A stretch of 64,000 nucleotides of DNA, from NCBI RefSeq assembly GCF_040782645.1, contig NZ_CP160403.1, forward strand, positions 8,653,001 to 8,717,000, given 5' to 3'. This document shows positions 8,577-16,790 of the stretch, piece by piece; the stretch's first letter is position 1, and every line of letters begins with the position of its first letter. Made by a program: the position numbers and the translations under genes. The notes beneath the pieces are model-generated. The model was not told the DNA's origin. It saw only the letters and a list, made by a program, of their open reading frames with translations, and ran no database searches. The DNA is from Streptomyces sp. HUAS ZL42 (lineage in GTDB: Bacteria; Actinomycetota; Actinomycetes; Streptomycetales; Streptomycetaceae).

Positions 8577-8990
8577 ATGACCGGAATCGTGGTGTGCGTG
8601 GCGGTGCTCGTGGCGGCGAGCGCCTTCGGAGTGCTGCAGCGGCGGCGGAGCGGGAGAGTGCGGGTGCGCGGGCGCGACGACGGGAAACGGCTCGGGGTGG
8701 CCGAGTTGGGCGAGGACCTCGGTGCGCGCGCGACCCTCGTGCAGTTCTCCTCCGCCTTCTGCGCGCCCTGCCGGGCGACCCGCCGGGTGCTCGGAGAGGT
8801 GGCCGGCATGGTCCCCGGAGTCGCCCACATCGAGATCGACGCCGAGGCCCGGCTGGACCTCGTCCGTGCGCTCGGCATCCTCAAGACGCCGACCGTGCTG
8901 GTCCTGGACGCCGACGGAAGGGTCGTGCGGCGCGCCACCGGCCAGCCGCGCAAGGCGGACGTCGTGGCGGCGCTGGGGGAGGCGGTTTGA
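8577..8990 (+). CDS. Membrane-anchored thioredoxin-like protein
   Basis: A 137-residue protein: one N-terminal transmembrane anchor (residues 3-20), an arginine-rich stop-transfer stretch, then a thioredoxin fold. The redox motif is C62-A-P-C65 in FSSAFCAPCRATRR, and the cis-proline loop is visible as GILKTPTVLVLD. The arginine-rich segment right after the helix suggests an N-out/C-in orientation, that is a cytoplasmic domain. In-frame GTG codons at 8568 and 8574 are alternative starts. It is divergent from the DUF4395 gene, and the two probably cooperate. Confidence 0.88.
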   Translation: MTGIVVCVAVLVAASAFGVLQRRRSGRVRVRGRDDGKRLGVAELGEDLGARATLVQFSSAFCAPCRATRRVLGEVAGMVPGVAHIEIDAEARLDLVRALGILKTPTVLVLDADGRVVRRATGQPRKADVVAALGEAV

Positions 8991-9072
8991 CGCCGGTCGC
9001 GCCAGGGTGAGACATCTTCCATATGCCGGGACGTACTTGACTGCGCGCACCACCTATCGTCAGCCTGACCGT

Positions 9073-9153
9073 ATGCCTACGGAACTCCTTCTCTACGGGC
9101 GGGTCCACGTCGACCTCGCCCGCACCGCGAGCGCGCGCTGTCCGGGCTGCTGA
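9073..9153 (+). CDS. Putative leader peptide of the HVDL/SARCPG type
   Basis: A 26-codon frame beginning MPTELLLYGRVHVDL and ending in a Ser-Ala-Arg-Cys-Pro-Gly-Cys stop. It matches the short actinobacterial leader peptides with a conserved R-x-H-V-D-L core and C-terminal cysteines that precede flavin reductase, sulfonate and other sulfur-assimilation genes. By analogy with cysteine-responsive leaders in mycobacteria it may couple translation of the Cys codons to expression of the downstream gene, which starts 43 bases later. The role is inferred; the sequence similarity to the leader family is clear. Confidence 0.8.
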   Translation: MPTELLLYGRVHVDLARTASARCPGC

Positions 9154-9196
9154 GCAGCAACGGATCAGCCGCCCCTCCCCGCAGAAGGACAACTCC

Positions 9197-9706
9197 ATGA
9201 CGGCCACGCCCGACCTCCGCACCCCTCAGCTCGCCTCTCCCGACCTGCTGCGCTCCGTCTTCCGCCGGCACGCGGCGGGAGTCGCCGTGATCACCGCGAA
9301 CGGCGCCGAGGGGCCGGTCGGCTTCACCGCCACCTCTCTCGCCTCGGTCTCCGCCGAGCCCCCGATGCTCTCCTTCGGTATCGGCCTCGGCTCCTCCAGT
9401 TGGCCGGCGATATCGCGGGCCGACCATGTCGGCGTGCACATACTCGCCGAGCACCAGCGGGAGCTGGCCGCCACGTTCGCCCGCAGCGGCGCCGACCGCT
9501 TCGGCGCCGCCACCGCCTGGCGCGAGGGCCCCGAGGGCGTGCCCGTCCTCGACGACGTGCTCGCCTGGGTGGTGTGCCGGGTCGTCGCGCGTGTGCCGGC
9601 CGGAGACCATCGCATCGTGCTCGGCGAGGTCGTCCTCGGTGACCCGACGCGCGCAGGGCGCCCCCTGCTGTACCACCAAGGCCGGTTCACTGCTCTGCGG
9701 GATTGA
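9197..9706 (+). CDS. Flavin reductase family protein (FMN-binding split barrel)
   Basis: A 169-residue split-barrel flavoprotein reducing free FMN or FAD with NAD(P)H, usually feeding a partner monooxygenase. Family features in order: FRRHAAGVAVITANGAEGPVG, FTATSLASVSAEPPMLSFGI (flavin-binding strand), a mid-protein FAxxGADRF helix and a terminal GDHRIVLGEVVLGD ... PLLYHQGRF, where GDH contacts the flavin. The preceding sulfur-type leader peptide suggests that it serves a sulfonate monooxygenase encoded elsewhere. The ATG is preceded by AGAAGGA with normal spacing. Confidence 0.9.
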   Translation: MTATPDLRTPQLASPDLLRSVFRRHAAGVAVITANGAEGPVGFTATSLASVSAEPPMLSFGIGLGSSSWPAISRADHVGVHILAEHQRELAATFARSGADRFGAATAWREGPEGVPVLDDVLAWVVCRVVARVPAGDHRIVLGEVVLGDPTRAGRPLLYHQGRFTALRD

Positions 9707-9822
9707 TCACGCACCGGCCGTCCTGCGTGAGCGTCGAGTTCCGGTTACGCTGCGTTGCAAAGGTCACAGTCCAAAGCGCTTGCTTAGCGGCCATAAACTG
9801 GGTGTACTGACGAGTAATATTT

Positions 9823-9849
9823 CGGTCGGAGCGCGGGCCGCTCCGACCG
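9823..9849 (+). terminator. Hairpin downstream of the flavin reductase
   Basis: A perfect 10-base stem CGGTCGGAGC / GCTCCGACCG with a 7-base loop. No U-tract follows, which is normal in Streptomyces. It could terminate the flavin reductase transcript or lie in the etfB leader. Confidence 0.5.
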
Positions 9850-9873
9850 GGATCGGCCGCTTGAGGCGCCTAT

Positions 9874-9894
9874 GCTGCCTGCATAGCAGGCAGC
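9874..9894 (+). promoter_or_regulatory. Hairpin in the 5' region of etfB
   Basis: GCTGCCTGC-ATA-GCAGGCAGC, a perfect 9-base stem with a 3-base loop, 31 bases before the etfB GTG. It overlaps TATGCT (9871-9876), a possible -10. A four-codon frame (ATG 9901 to TAG 9913) ends inside the etfB ribosome site. Function unknown. Confidence 0.4.
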
Positions 9895-9925
9895 CGAGAA
9901 ATGACGATGCAGTAGGAGAGCCGGC

Positions 9926-10714
9926 GTGAGCTTGAGGATCGTTGTCACTGTGAAGTACGTGCCCGACGCCACTGGCGACCGGCACTTCGCCGATGACCTG
10001 ACCGTCGACCGGGACGACGTGGACGGTCTGCTCTCCGAGCTCGACGAGTACGCCGTCGAGCAGGCGCTGCAGATCTCCGAGAACTCCGACGACGACGTGG
10101 AGATCACCGTTTTGACGGTGGGTCCGGAGGACGCCAAGGACGCCCTGCGCAAGGCGCTGTCCATGGGCGCGGACAAAGCCATCCACGTCGAGGACGACGA
10201 CCTGCACGGCACCGACGCCATCGGCACCTCGCTGGTGCTGGCCAAGGCGATCGAGAAGGCCGGCTTCGACCTGGTGGTCTCCGGCATGGCCTCCACCGAC
10301 GGCACCATGGGTGTCGTACCGGCCCTGCTGGCCGAGCGTCTGGGCGTGCCGCAGGTGACCCTGCTGTCCGAGGTCTCCGTCGAGGACGGCACGGTCAAGG
10401 GTCGCCGTGACGGCGACGCCGCCTCCGAGCAGCTCGAGGCCTCCCTGCCGGCCGTCGTGTCCGTCACCGACCAGTCGGGCGAGGCGCGTTACCCGTCCTT
10501 CAAGGGCATCATGGCCGCCAAGAAGAAGCCGGTTCAGTCCTGGGACCTGTCCGACCTGGAGATCGACGCCGAGGAGGTCGGTCTCGACGGCGCCTGGACC
10601 AAGGTCGAGGCCGCGGCCGCGCGTCCGGCCCGCACCGCCGGCACGATCGTCAAGGACGAGGGCGAGGGCGGCAAGCAGCTCGCCGATTTCCTCGCGGGCC
10701 AGAAGTTCATCTGA
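9926..10714 (+). CDS. etfB: Electron transfer flavoprotein subunit beta
   Basis: A 262-residue ETF-beta/FixA protein, the AMP-binding half of the heterodimer that passes electrons from acyl-CoA and related dehydrogenases to ETF:quinone oxidoreductase. It begins RIVVTVKYVPDATGDRHF and contains DEYAVEQALQI, VGPEDAKDALRKALSMGADKA and the family strand DLVVSGMASTDGTMGVVPALLAERL in consecutive pieces. The GTG at 9926 has AGGAG upstream. It is followed by etfA after 47 bases; this is the intact, presumably housekeeping, copy. A truncated etfB remnant lies at 38655. Confidence 0.95.
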   Translation: MSLRIVVTVKYVPDATGDRHFADDLTVDRDDVDGLLSELDEYAVEQALQISENSDDDVEITVLTVGPEDAKDALRKALSMGADKAIHVEDDDLHGTDAIGTSLVLAKAIEKAGFDLVVSGMASTDGTMGVVPALLAERLGVPQVTLLSEVSVEDGTVKGRRDGDAASEQLEASLPAVVSVTDQSGEARYPSFKGIMAAKKKPVQSWDLSDLEIDAEEVGLDGAWTKVEAAAARPARTAGTIVKDEGEGGKQLADFLAGQKFI

Positions 10715-10761
10715 GCCCCAGCTGACCGCCCCTCAAGTTTCGTACGCAGGAGATCAATCCC

Positions 10762-11724
10762 ATGGCTGAAGTCCTCGTCTACGTCGACCACGTGGACGGT
10801 GCCGTCCGCAAGCCCACCCTGGAGCTGCTGACGCTCGCCCGCCGCATCGGCGAGCCGGTCGCCCTCGCGCTGGGCGCCGGTGCCGAGAACACCGCCGCCG
10901 CGCTCGCCGAGCACGGCGCCGTCAAGGTCCTGACCCACGACGCGTCCGAGTACGCCGACTACCTGGTCGTTCCGAAGGTGGACGCGCTGCAGGCCGCCGT
11001 CGAGGCCGTCTCCCCGGCTGCCGTGCTGGTGCCGTCCTCCGCGGAGGGCAAGGAGATCGCCGCGCGCCTGGCGCTGCGCATCGGCTCCGGCATCATCACC
11101 GACGCCGTCGACCTGGAGGCCGGCGACGAGGGCCCGGTGGCCACCCAGTCGGTGTTCGCCGCGTCCTTCACCACCAAGTCCCGTGTCATCAAGGGCACCC
11201 CGGTCATCACCGTCAAGCCCAACAGCGCCGCCGTCGAGGCCGCTCCGGCCGCCGGTGCCGTCGAGGCCCTGTCCGTGTCGTTCTCGGAGAAGGCGGCCGG
11301 CACCAAGGTCACGGCCCGTACGCCGCGTGAGTCGACGGGCCGTCCGGAGCTGACCGAGGCCGCGATCGTGGTCTCCGGTGGCCGTGGCGTCAACGGCGCG
11401 GAGAACTTCGCGATCATCGAGGCGCTCGCCGACTCCCTCGGCGCGGCCGTCGGCGCGTCGCGTGCCGCGGTGGACGCGGGCTGGTACCCGCACACCAACC
11501 AGGTCGGCCAGACCGGCAAGTCCGTCTCGCCGCAGCTGTACATCGCCAACGGCATCTCCGGCGCCATCCAGCACCGTGCCGGTATGCAGACCTCGAAGAC
11601 GATCGTGGCCGTCAACAAGGACCCCGAGGCCCCGATCTTCGACCTGGTCGACTACGGCGTCGTCGGCGACCTCTTCGACGTCGTCCCCCAGCTCACCGAG
11701 GCGATCAAGGCCCGCAAGGGCTGA
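10762..11724 (+). CDS. etfA: Electron transfer flavoprotein subunit alpha
   Basis: A 320-residue ETF-alpha/FixB protein carrying the FAD site in its C-terminal domain. The segment VVSGGRGVNGAENF (about residue 197), then GASRAAVDAGW, QVGQTGKSVSPQLYIANGIS and AVNKDPEAPIFDLVDYGVVGD are the canonical FAD-binding signature. CAGGAGATC stands before the ATG. It forms an operon with etfB, and a strong hairpin directly after the stop ends the transcript. Confidence 0.95.
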   Translation: MAEVLVYVDHVDGAVRKPTLELLTLARRIGEPVALALGAGAENTAAALAEHGAVKVLTHDASEYADYLVVPKVDALQAAVEAVSPAAVLVPSSAEGKEIAARLALRIGSGIITDAVDLEAGDEGPVATQSVFAASFTTKSRVIKGTPVITVKPNSAAVEAAPAAGAVEALSVSFSEKAAGTKVTARTPRESTGRPELTEAAIVVSGGRGVNGAENFAIIEALADSLGAAVGASRAAVDAGWYPHTNQVGQTGKSVSPQLYIANGISGAIQHRAGMQTSKTIVAVNKDPEAPIFDLVDYGVVGDLFDVVPQLTEAIKARKG

Positions 11725-11740
11725 GTTCGCCGAGGCGGCC

Positions 11741-11777
11741 CGAGGCCCCCGTGACCCTGCCGGTCACGGGGGCCTCG
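11741..11777. terminator. Bidirectional terminator between etfA and the phosphatase-like gene
   Basis: A perfect 16-base stem (CGAGGCCCCCGTGACC, 11741-11756, pairing with 11762-11777) and a CTGCC loop. It lies between the etfA stop (11724) and the convergent gene's stop (11780), so it can serve both. Confidence 0.85.
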
Positions 11778-11779
11778 GC

Positions 11780-12673
11780 TCATTCCAGGCTCAGCGTCAC
11801 CTGCACCGGCAGATGGTCGCTGGGGAACTGGCCGTCCACGCAGAACGTGCTGACCCAGGCCCGGCGGATCCTGACGCCCGGGGTCGCCAGGATCCAGTCG
11901 ATGCGGTCGCCGTGCGGCGTCAGCGGTTTGTAGTCGTGGAAGGTCCCGTAGGCGGCACCGCGCTCGGCAGCCGCGTCCCAGGTGTCGACCAGCCCGGCAG
12001 CCAGCAGCGTGTCGTAGGCCGGGTTCTTGTGAGCGACGGCGTTGAAGTCCCCGGTGATCATGAGCGGCAGCTTGCGGTCGAGGCCGGCTGCCCGCTCGGC
12101 GATCAGTGCGGCGCCACGCGTGCGTGCGTACTGGCTGACATTGTCGAGGTGGGTGTTGAGGACGTAGAACTCCCGCCCGTCGTCCTGGAGGTCGCGGAAG
12201 CGGACCCAGGTGACCATGCGGACGTGGGCCCCGCCCCAGGTGTTCGAGCCGATCACCTCGGGCGTGTCGGACAGCCAGAAGTGGTCGTACTCCGCCGGGG
12301 CCAGGCGGCGCCTGTCGAAGAAGACCGCCATGGACTCGTCGTGGCTGCCGTGTTCGCGGCCGGTGCCGATCCAGTCGTAGTGCGGTCCGAGGTCGAGGCA
12401 GATGTCCCGCAGTTGCTGGTAGACCCCCTCCTGGGTGCCGATGACATGAGGGGCCTCGCCGCACAAGAGGGCCCTCATCACCGGTCGGCGGGCCGCCCAG
12501 CTGTTGGGTTCGACGGCGCTCGCGAAACGCAGGTTGAATGTCATCACCCGCAGAGGGCGGTACTCGTGCAGGGTCGCCGCGGCCCGTACCGATCCGACCA
12601 GAGGCGCGGCGACCGCTGCCGCCACCACGGTCCTCAGTCCCGTACGACGCGCCAGTCTCCCGAAGTCCGACAT
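11780..12673 (-). CDS. Endonuclease/exonuclease/phosphatase family protein, exported
   Basis: A 297-residue protein with an N-terminal export signal (ARRTGLRTVVAAAVAAPLVGSVRA, with an Arg pair that could make it Tat-dependent) and an EEP domain. Metal and catalytic residues are at MTFNLRF (Asn), GTQEG (Glu), LNTHLDN, ITGDFNA (Asp, Asn), DWIL and the terminal SDHLPV (Asp-His). Such secreted members hydrolyse phosphodiesters, for example inositol phosphates, sphingomyelin-type lipids or extracellular nucleic acid; the substrate cannot be told. It stands alone, convergent with etfA across a shared hairpin. Confidence 0.88.
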   Translation of the reverse strand: MSDFGRLARRTGLRTVVAAAVAAPLVGSVRAAATLHEYRPLRVMTFNLRFASAVEPNSWAARRPVMRALLCGEAPHVIGTQEGVYQQLRDICLDLGPHYDWIGTGREHGSHDESMAVFFDRRRLAPAEYDHFWLSDTPEVIGSNTWGGAHVRMVTWVRFRDLQDDGREFYVLNTHLDNVSQYARTRGAALIAERAAGLDRKLPLMITGDFNAVAHKNPAYDTLLAAGLVDTWDAAAERGAAYGTFHDYKPLTPHGDRIDWILATPGVRIRRAWVSTFCVDGQFPSDHLPVQVTLSLE

Positions 12674-12777
12674 GTGCTCCCCCTCCCCTCAGGCGTCAGG
12701 ATGAAGGGTGCGAACCACTGTGCGAAAGAGGGCATGGAGACGGTGGTGAATCGTGGGGTCATGCCTTGGACAGGGTG

Positions 12778-12834
12778 TTGACCAGCGGGAAGATCCCCCG
12801 ATAACTTCGTTCTACGGATTGTTGATTCCGTAGA
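12778..12834 (+). promoter_or_regulatory. Promoter and palindromic operator of the DUF6986 gene
   Basis: TTGACC (12778-12783), a 17-base spacer and ATAACT (12801-12806) form a good principal-sigma promoter. Immediately downstream, over the expected transcription start, lies TCTACGGA-N8-TCCGTAGA (12811-12834), a perfect inverted repeat. The adjoining TTCC-N7-GGAA (12826-12840) overlaps it. A repressor binding here would block initiation; which one is unknown. Confidence 0.6.
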
Positions 12835-12856
12835 GTGGAAAATGGGAGGCTGTGGG

Positions 12857-14155
12857 ATGGGTCAGCAGGAGAAGGTGGCGACGAGCCTCGCGGGCGCCGT
12901 CAGCGAGGAGATCAGCGCCTCCCTCGGGCCGGTCGACGCCGAACTGGACCGCCGCTACCCGGGAGACCCCGGCACCCGCCAGCCCGTCCACACCGTGTAC
13001 GTCCCCGGGGACGTCTTCGCCGCCGACACCGTCCGCTCCTGGGGCGACCGGGCCCTCGCCGCCCTCGACGAGCACGCCCCGGACGCCGCCTCCTTCGCCG
13101 CCGTGCTCGGCCTGTCCGACGGGCTCGCCGAGCCGGTGTACTCCCGTGTCCGCGCCAAGCTGGAGCGCGAGCCGATCGAAGACCTGCGCGTCGACTTCGA
13201 GGACGGCTACGGCCCCCGCCCGGACGCCGAGGAGGACCAGGCGGCGGCCCGCGCGGCGCGGCTGATCGCGGAGGCGTACGAGAACGGCACCGCGGCCCCG
13301 TACATGGGCATTCGCATGAAGTGCATGGAGGCCGCCGTGCGGGACCGGGGCATCCGCACCCTCGACATCTTCCTCACCGGCCTGACGGAGGCCGGCGGCC
13401 TGCCCGAAGGGCTGGTGCTCACCCTGCCCAAGGTGACGTATCCCGAGCAGGTCACCGCCATGGTCCGGCTCCTGGAGGCCTTCGAGAAGGCGCGCGGCCT
13501 CGAGCCGGGCAGGATCGGCTTCGAGATCCAGATCGAGACCAGCCAGTCCATCCTCGCCGCCGACGGCACCGCGACGGTCGCCCGTATGATCCAGGCGGCG
13601 GAGGGGCGGGTCACGGGCCTCCACTACGGCACCTTCGACTACAGCGCCTGCCTCGGCGTCTCCGCCGCCTACCAGGCCAGCGACCACCCGGCCGCCGACC
13701 ACGCCAAGGCGATCATGCAGGTCGCGGCGGCCGGGACCGGCGTACGCGTCTCGGACGGCTCGACGAACGTCCTGCCGGTCGGCCCCACCGAGAAGGTCCA
13801 CGACGCCTGGCGGCTGCACTACGGCCTGACGCGGCGGGCGCTGGCCCGCGCCTACTACCAGGGCTGGGACATGCACCCCGGCCACATTCCCACCCGCTAC
13901 GCGGCCGTCTTCGCGTTCTACCGCGAGGGCTTCGAGCAGGCCGCGGCCCGCCTCGCCCGGTACGCCGACCGGGCAGGCGGCGACGTCATGGACGAGCCCG
14001 CGACCGCCAAGGCCCTCAGCGGCTACCTGCTGCGCGGACTCGACTGCGGCGCGCTCGACCTCGCCGAGGTGACGCGGGCGACCGGACTCACCAGGGCCGG
14101 CCTGGAGGCCTTCGCGGCGCCGAGGCGGGGCGACCTGACCGCGTCCGCCAAGTAG
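12857..14155 (+). CDS. DUF6986 family protein (HpcH/HpaI aldolase/citrate lyase fold)
   Basis: A 432-residue TIM-barrel protein of the citrate-lyase-beta/HpcH superfamily. The metal-binding LRVDFEDGYGPR (about residue 115), the strand VLTLPKVTYPEQV and FEIQIETSQSIL are the family landmarks. It is much longer than HpaI aldolases and falls in DUF6986, whose reaction is not established; a C-C lyase or synthase acting on CoA esters or oxo-acids is expected. GGGAGG at 12844-12849 supports ATG 12857 over ATG 12842. It is monocistronic behind a strong promoter with an operator-like palindrome. Confidence 0.85.
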   Translation: MGQQEKVATSLAGAVSEEISASLGPVDAELDRRYPGDPGTRQPVHTVYVPGDVFAADTVRSWGDRALAALDEHAPDAASFAAVLGLSDGLAEPVYSRVRAKLEREPIEDLRVDFEDGYGPRPDAEEDQAAARAARLIAEAYENGTAAPYMGIRMKCMEAAVRDRGIRTLDIFLTGLTEAGGLPEGLVLTLPKVTYPEQVTAMVRLLEAFEKARGLEPGRIGFEIQIETSQSILAADGTATVARMIQAAEGRVTGLHYGTFDYSACLGVSAAYQASDHPAADHAKAIMQVAAAGTGVRVSDGSTNVLPVGPTEKVHDAWRLHYGLTRRALARAYYQGWDMHPGHIPTRYAAVFAFYREGFEQAAARLARYADRAGGDVMDEPATAKALSGYLLRGLDCGALDLAEVTRATGLTRAGLEAFAAPRRGDLTASAK

Positions 14156-14250
14156 CGGACCTGTCACAGCCGTCAGGGGTGGCTTCCGCTGTCACACCGG
14201 CCCCGTAGTGTGGACGGCACGCATGGACGTGTCACAGGAACGGGGCGGCG

Positions 14251-15978
14251 GTGTCTTCGGGGGAGCGCGGACAGTCGGACGGGGCGGGTCGGCTGCTGGC
14301 CGGGCGCTATCGCGTCGTGGCCCAGCTGGGGCGGGGCGGCATGGGCGTCGTCTGGAGAGCCGTCGACGAGGTACTCGGACGCGAGGTCGCCGTCAAGGAA
14401 CTGCGCACCTACACGGACGCCGACGCGCCCGAACTGGCCGGTCTTCGGCTGCGGATGCAGCGCGAGGCCCGCGCGGCGGCCCGGGTCCGCCATCCCGCAG
14501 TGGTCGCCGTGCACGACATCACCGAGGTCGACGGCCGCCCGCTGATCGTCATGGAGCTGGTCGACGGTCCCTCCCTGGACGACGTGGTGCGTGAACGCGG
14601 CACCCTCGACCCCCGCGAGGCCGCCGGCATCGGCGCCCGGGTCATGGACGCGCTGGCCGCCGCCCACCACGTCGGCGTCCTGCACCGCGACGTGAAGCCC
14701 GGCAACATCCTGCTGGACCGCTCCGGGCGCGTCGTGCTCACCGACTTCGGCATAGCGGCCATGGAGGACCCGGGCGACGGCTCGGCCACCCACCTCACCC
14801 GCAGCGGAGAACTCGTCGGCTCCCTGGACTACCTGGCCCCCGAACGCGCCCAGGGCGCCGACCCGGGCCCCGCCTCCGACGTCTGGGCCCTCGGCGCCAC
14901 GCTCTACGCGGCGGTGGAGGGCTCCTCACCCTTCCGCCGTACGTCGACGTACTCGACCCTCACCGCGATCGTCGCCGAGCCGCTGCCGGAACCCCGCCTG
15001 GCCGGCCCCCTCGGGCCGGTCCTGCGCCGGTTGATGGACAAGCGGCCCGAGTCCCGGCCGGAGGCCGAAGAGGCACGGGACCTGCTGGAGGCGGTGGCGG
15101 CAGCGGGCGCTACGGACACGCCGACGACCGGGCTGCGGGGCACGGCGGCACCCACGCAGCCGCGGGAGGACACGGAGCGCAGTGTCCCGTCGGTGCCACC
15201 GGGGTTCGGGCCCGTGAAGCCGGGTGGGGCAGAGGGATCCGGCTCGCCCGCACCGCCCACCCCGGCCTCTGCCGCCGTACCGCACCTCCCCGTCACCGCT
15301 GGCCCGACGGCCGCCCCCGCCCCGTCCCGCCGCAAGGGACGCGCTCTGCTCGCCGCCGCGGCCGTCACCGTGGTCCTCGCGTCAACCGGCGTCACGCTGG
15401 CCCTGCTGAGCAACGGGGACGGCACCAAAGCCGCCGACCGACCGGAGTCGTCCGTGACGCAGGCGACGTCGTCCTCCCCGGCGACGCCGGCCGGCAGTAC
15501 CGACGGCGACCGCTCGGACGACCCCGAGCCCACCGGGAAAGGCGCAGGGAAGACCCCCTCCTCGACCGGGACGTCACGCGACCGGGACGGGACCGTTCCC
15601 GCCGGCAAGGAGACGCCGGCCCCGTCCCCGTCCAGAACCCCGGCCGGTTCCGGCGGCGGTACGACGGCCGGAGGGGGTGGAGCGGCCACCCCGGCACCGT
15701 CGTGCTCCTCCATCGGCGGCGGCAGGTACAACTGCCAGGTCTGGCGCACCGCCAAGTCGTACACCGCCTCCGGCACCGAGGTGGGCGTCCTCGACGCGGG
15801 CACCAACTATTTCTACTGCCAGCAGAACCTGGGCCGCCGCGAGACCTACGGCGAGTGGACCAACGTGTGGTGGGCGAAGACCGACGACGACAGCGGCAAC
15901 ACCGACGTCTACGTCAGCGACGTCTACATCAAGGGCGGGAACAACGACGAGCCGGTCCCCGGACTCCCGGTCTGCTGA
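14251..15978 (+). CDS. Receptor-type serine/threonine protein kinase with SH3-like ectodomain
   Basis: A 575-residue eukaryotic-type (PknB-class) kinase. The kinase domain covers residues 18-275: GRGGMGVVWRA (P-loop), VAVKEL (Lys), LHRDVKPGNILL (catalytic Asp and Asn), TDFGIA (metal Asp) and YLAPERAQG. A Pro/Ser/Thr-rich linker leads to one transmembrane helix (ALLAAAAVTVVLASTGVTLAL) and a second low-complexity linker. The last 80 residues are a small Cys- and aromatic-rich extracellular domain (CSSIGGGRYNCQVWRTAKSY...), resembling a bacterial SH3-like sensor. Its ligand is unknown. The gene end overlaps the convergent gene by 55 bases. Confidence 0.92.
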   Translation: MSSGERGQSDGAGRLLAGRYRVVAQLGRGGMGVVWRAVDEVLGREVAVKELRTYTDADAPELAGLRLRMQREARAAARVRHPAVVAVHDITEVDGRPLIVMELVDGPSLDDVVRERGTLDPREAAGIGARVMDALAAAHHVGVLHRDVKPGNILLDRSGRVVLTDFGIAAMEDPGDGSATHLTRSGELVGSLDYLAPERAQGADPGPASDVWALGATLYAAVEGSSPFRRTSTYSTLTAIVAEPLPEPRLAGPLGPVLRRLMDKRPESRPEAEEARDLLEAVAAAGATDTPTTGLRGTAAPTQPREDTERSVPSVPPGFGPVKPGGAEGSGSPAPPTPASAAVPHLPVTAGPTAAPAPSRRKGRALLAAAAVTVVLASTGVTLALLSNGDGTKAADRPESSVTQATSSSPATPAGSTDGDRSDDPEPTGKGAGKTPSSTGTSRDRDGTVPAGKETPAPSPSRTPAGSGGGTTAGGGGAATPAPSCSSIGGGRYNCQVWRTAKSYTASGTEVGVLDAGTNYFYCQQNLGRRETYGEWTNVWWAKTDDDSGNTDVYVSDVYIKGGNNDEPVPGLPVC

Positions 15979-16781
15979 TCCCGTACGTACCGCTCGAGTC
16001 CGGAAGCCGTCACCAGCCTCTCCTCCGCGAACAGCCGCGTGCCCCGCGCACGCAGCCGCGCATCGGCGCGTGCCCGCGTGCAGAACTCCTCGGGCGTCAC
16101 CCCGAACAGCGTCCTCAATCGCGCCGATGCGAGGAGGAGTTCGGTGAGCAGGGCCCGCTGGCCCGGATGCGGGCGCGGCTCGGGGCTGCCGTTGTGGAGC
16201 ACCCCATGACGGTTCACGTACGTGTACACCCCGGCCAGCGCCGAGCCGTCCGCCAGTTCCACGCGCACCTCCGGCGCGGGCAGCCAGGCGCGCCGGTAGT
16301 TGCCGAAGGGCAGAGGCACGCCCTCACTCGCGTCCACGACGGTGAGTTGCTCGGCGTCCAGCCACGTGACGAACAACTCCCGTACCGCGTCCGGCGCGTC
16401 GATCGGGGACGCGGACACGTATCCCATGCGGCTGACGTGCGCGGAGACGCCGACGCCGACGCCCGTGACGTGTGCCTTCACCATCGGGATGGGCGAGGTG
16501 ATCCCGGACTCGGCCATCTTGCGGCGCAGTTGACCTGGACAGGCGTTGGAGCCGACGGCCAGGACGGGCGTGCGATCGGTGTACGTCAGACGGTCCAGCG
16601 GCAGCAACCGGTCCCCGTCGAGCAGTGTCGACTGCCTGGGCCATGCGCCCGGATACAGCAGCGGATGGTCACACGGCGCCTCGCCCAGCCCCAACGCTTC
16701 CAAGGTGTGGTCCTCCAGACCCAGCACCTCCAGACTACCGTCGTGCGACGCACACCGACGGCGGACCGTGCGGCCGTCCAC
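15924..16781 (-). CDS. Conserved hypothetical protein, possibly gamma-glutamylcyclotransferase-like
   Basis: A 285-residue cytosolic protein I do not recognise with certainty. PVLAVGSNACPGQLRRKM resembles the Y/V-G-S-N-x3-xQL loop of gamma-glutamylcyclotransferase/AIG2-fold proteins, and a later SALAGVYTYVNRHGVLHNGS could be the second half of that barrel; this assignment is tentative. It starts with GTG nine bases after the LacI-type regulator gene on the same strand, so the two are probably co-transcribed. The final 18 residues are read antisense to the kinase ectodomain, an unusual convergent overlap of real coding sequence. Confidence 0.6.
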   Translation of the reverse strand: MDGRTVRRRCASHDGSLEVLGLEDHTLEALGLGEAPCDHPLLYPGAWPRQSTLLDGDRLLPLDRLTYTDRTPVLAVGSNACPGQLRRKMAESGITSPIPMVKAHVTGVGVGVSAHVSRMGYVSASPIDAPDAVRELFVTWLDAEQLTVVDASEGVPLPFGNYRRAWLPAPEVRVELADGSALAGVYTYVNRHGVLHNGSPEPRPHPGQRALLTELLLASARLRTLFGVTPEEFCTRARADARLRARGTRLFAEERLVTASGLERYVRDQQTGSPGTGSSLFPPLM

Positions 16782-16790
16782 GGACCCGTC

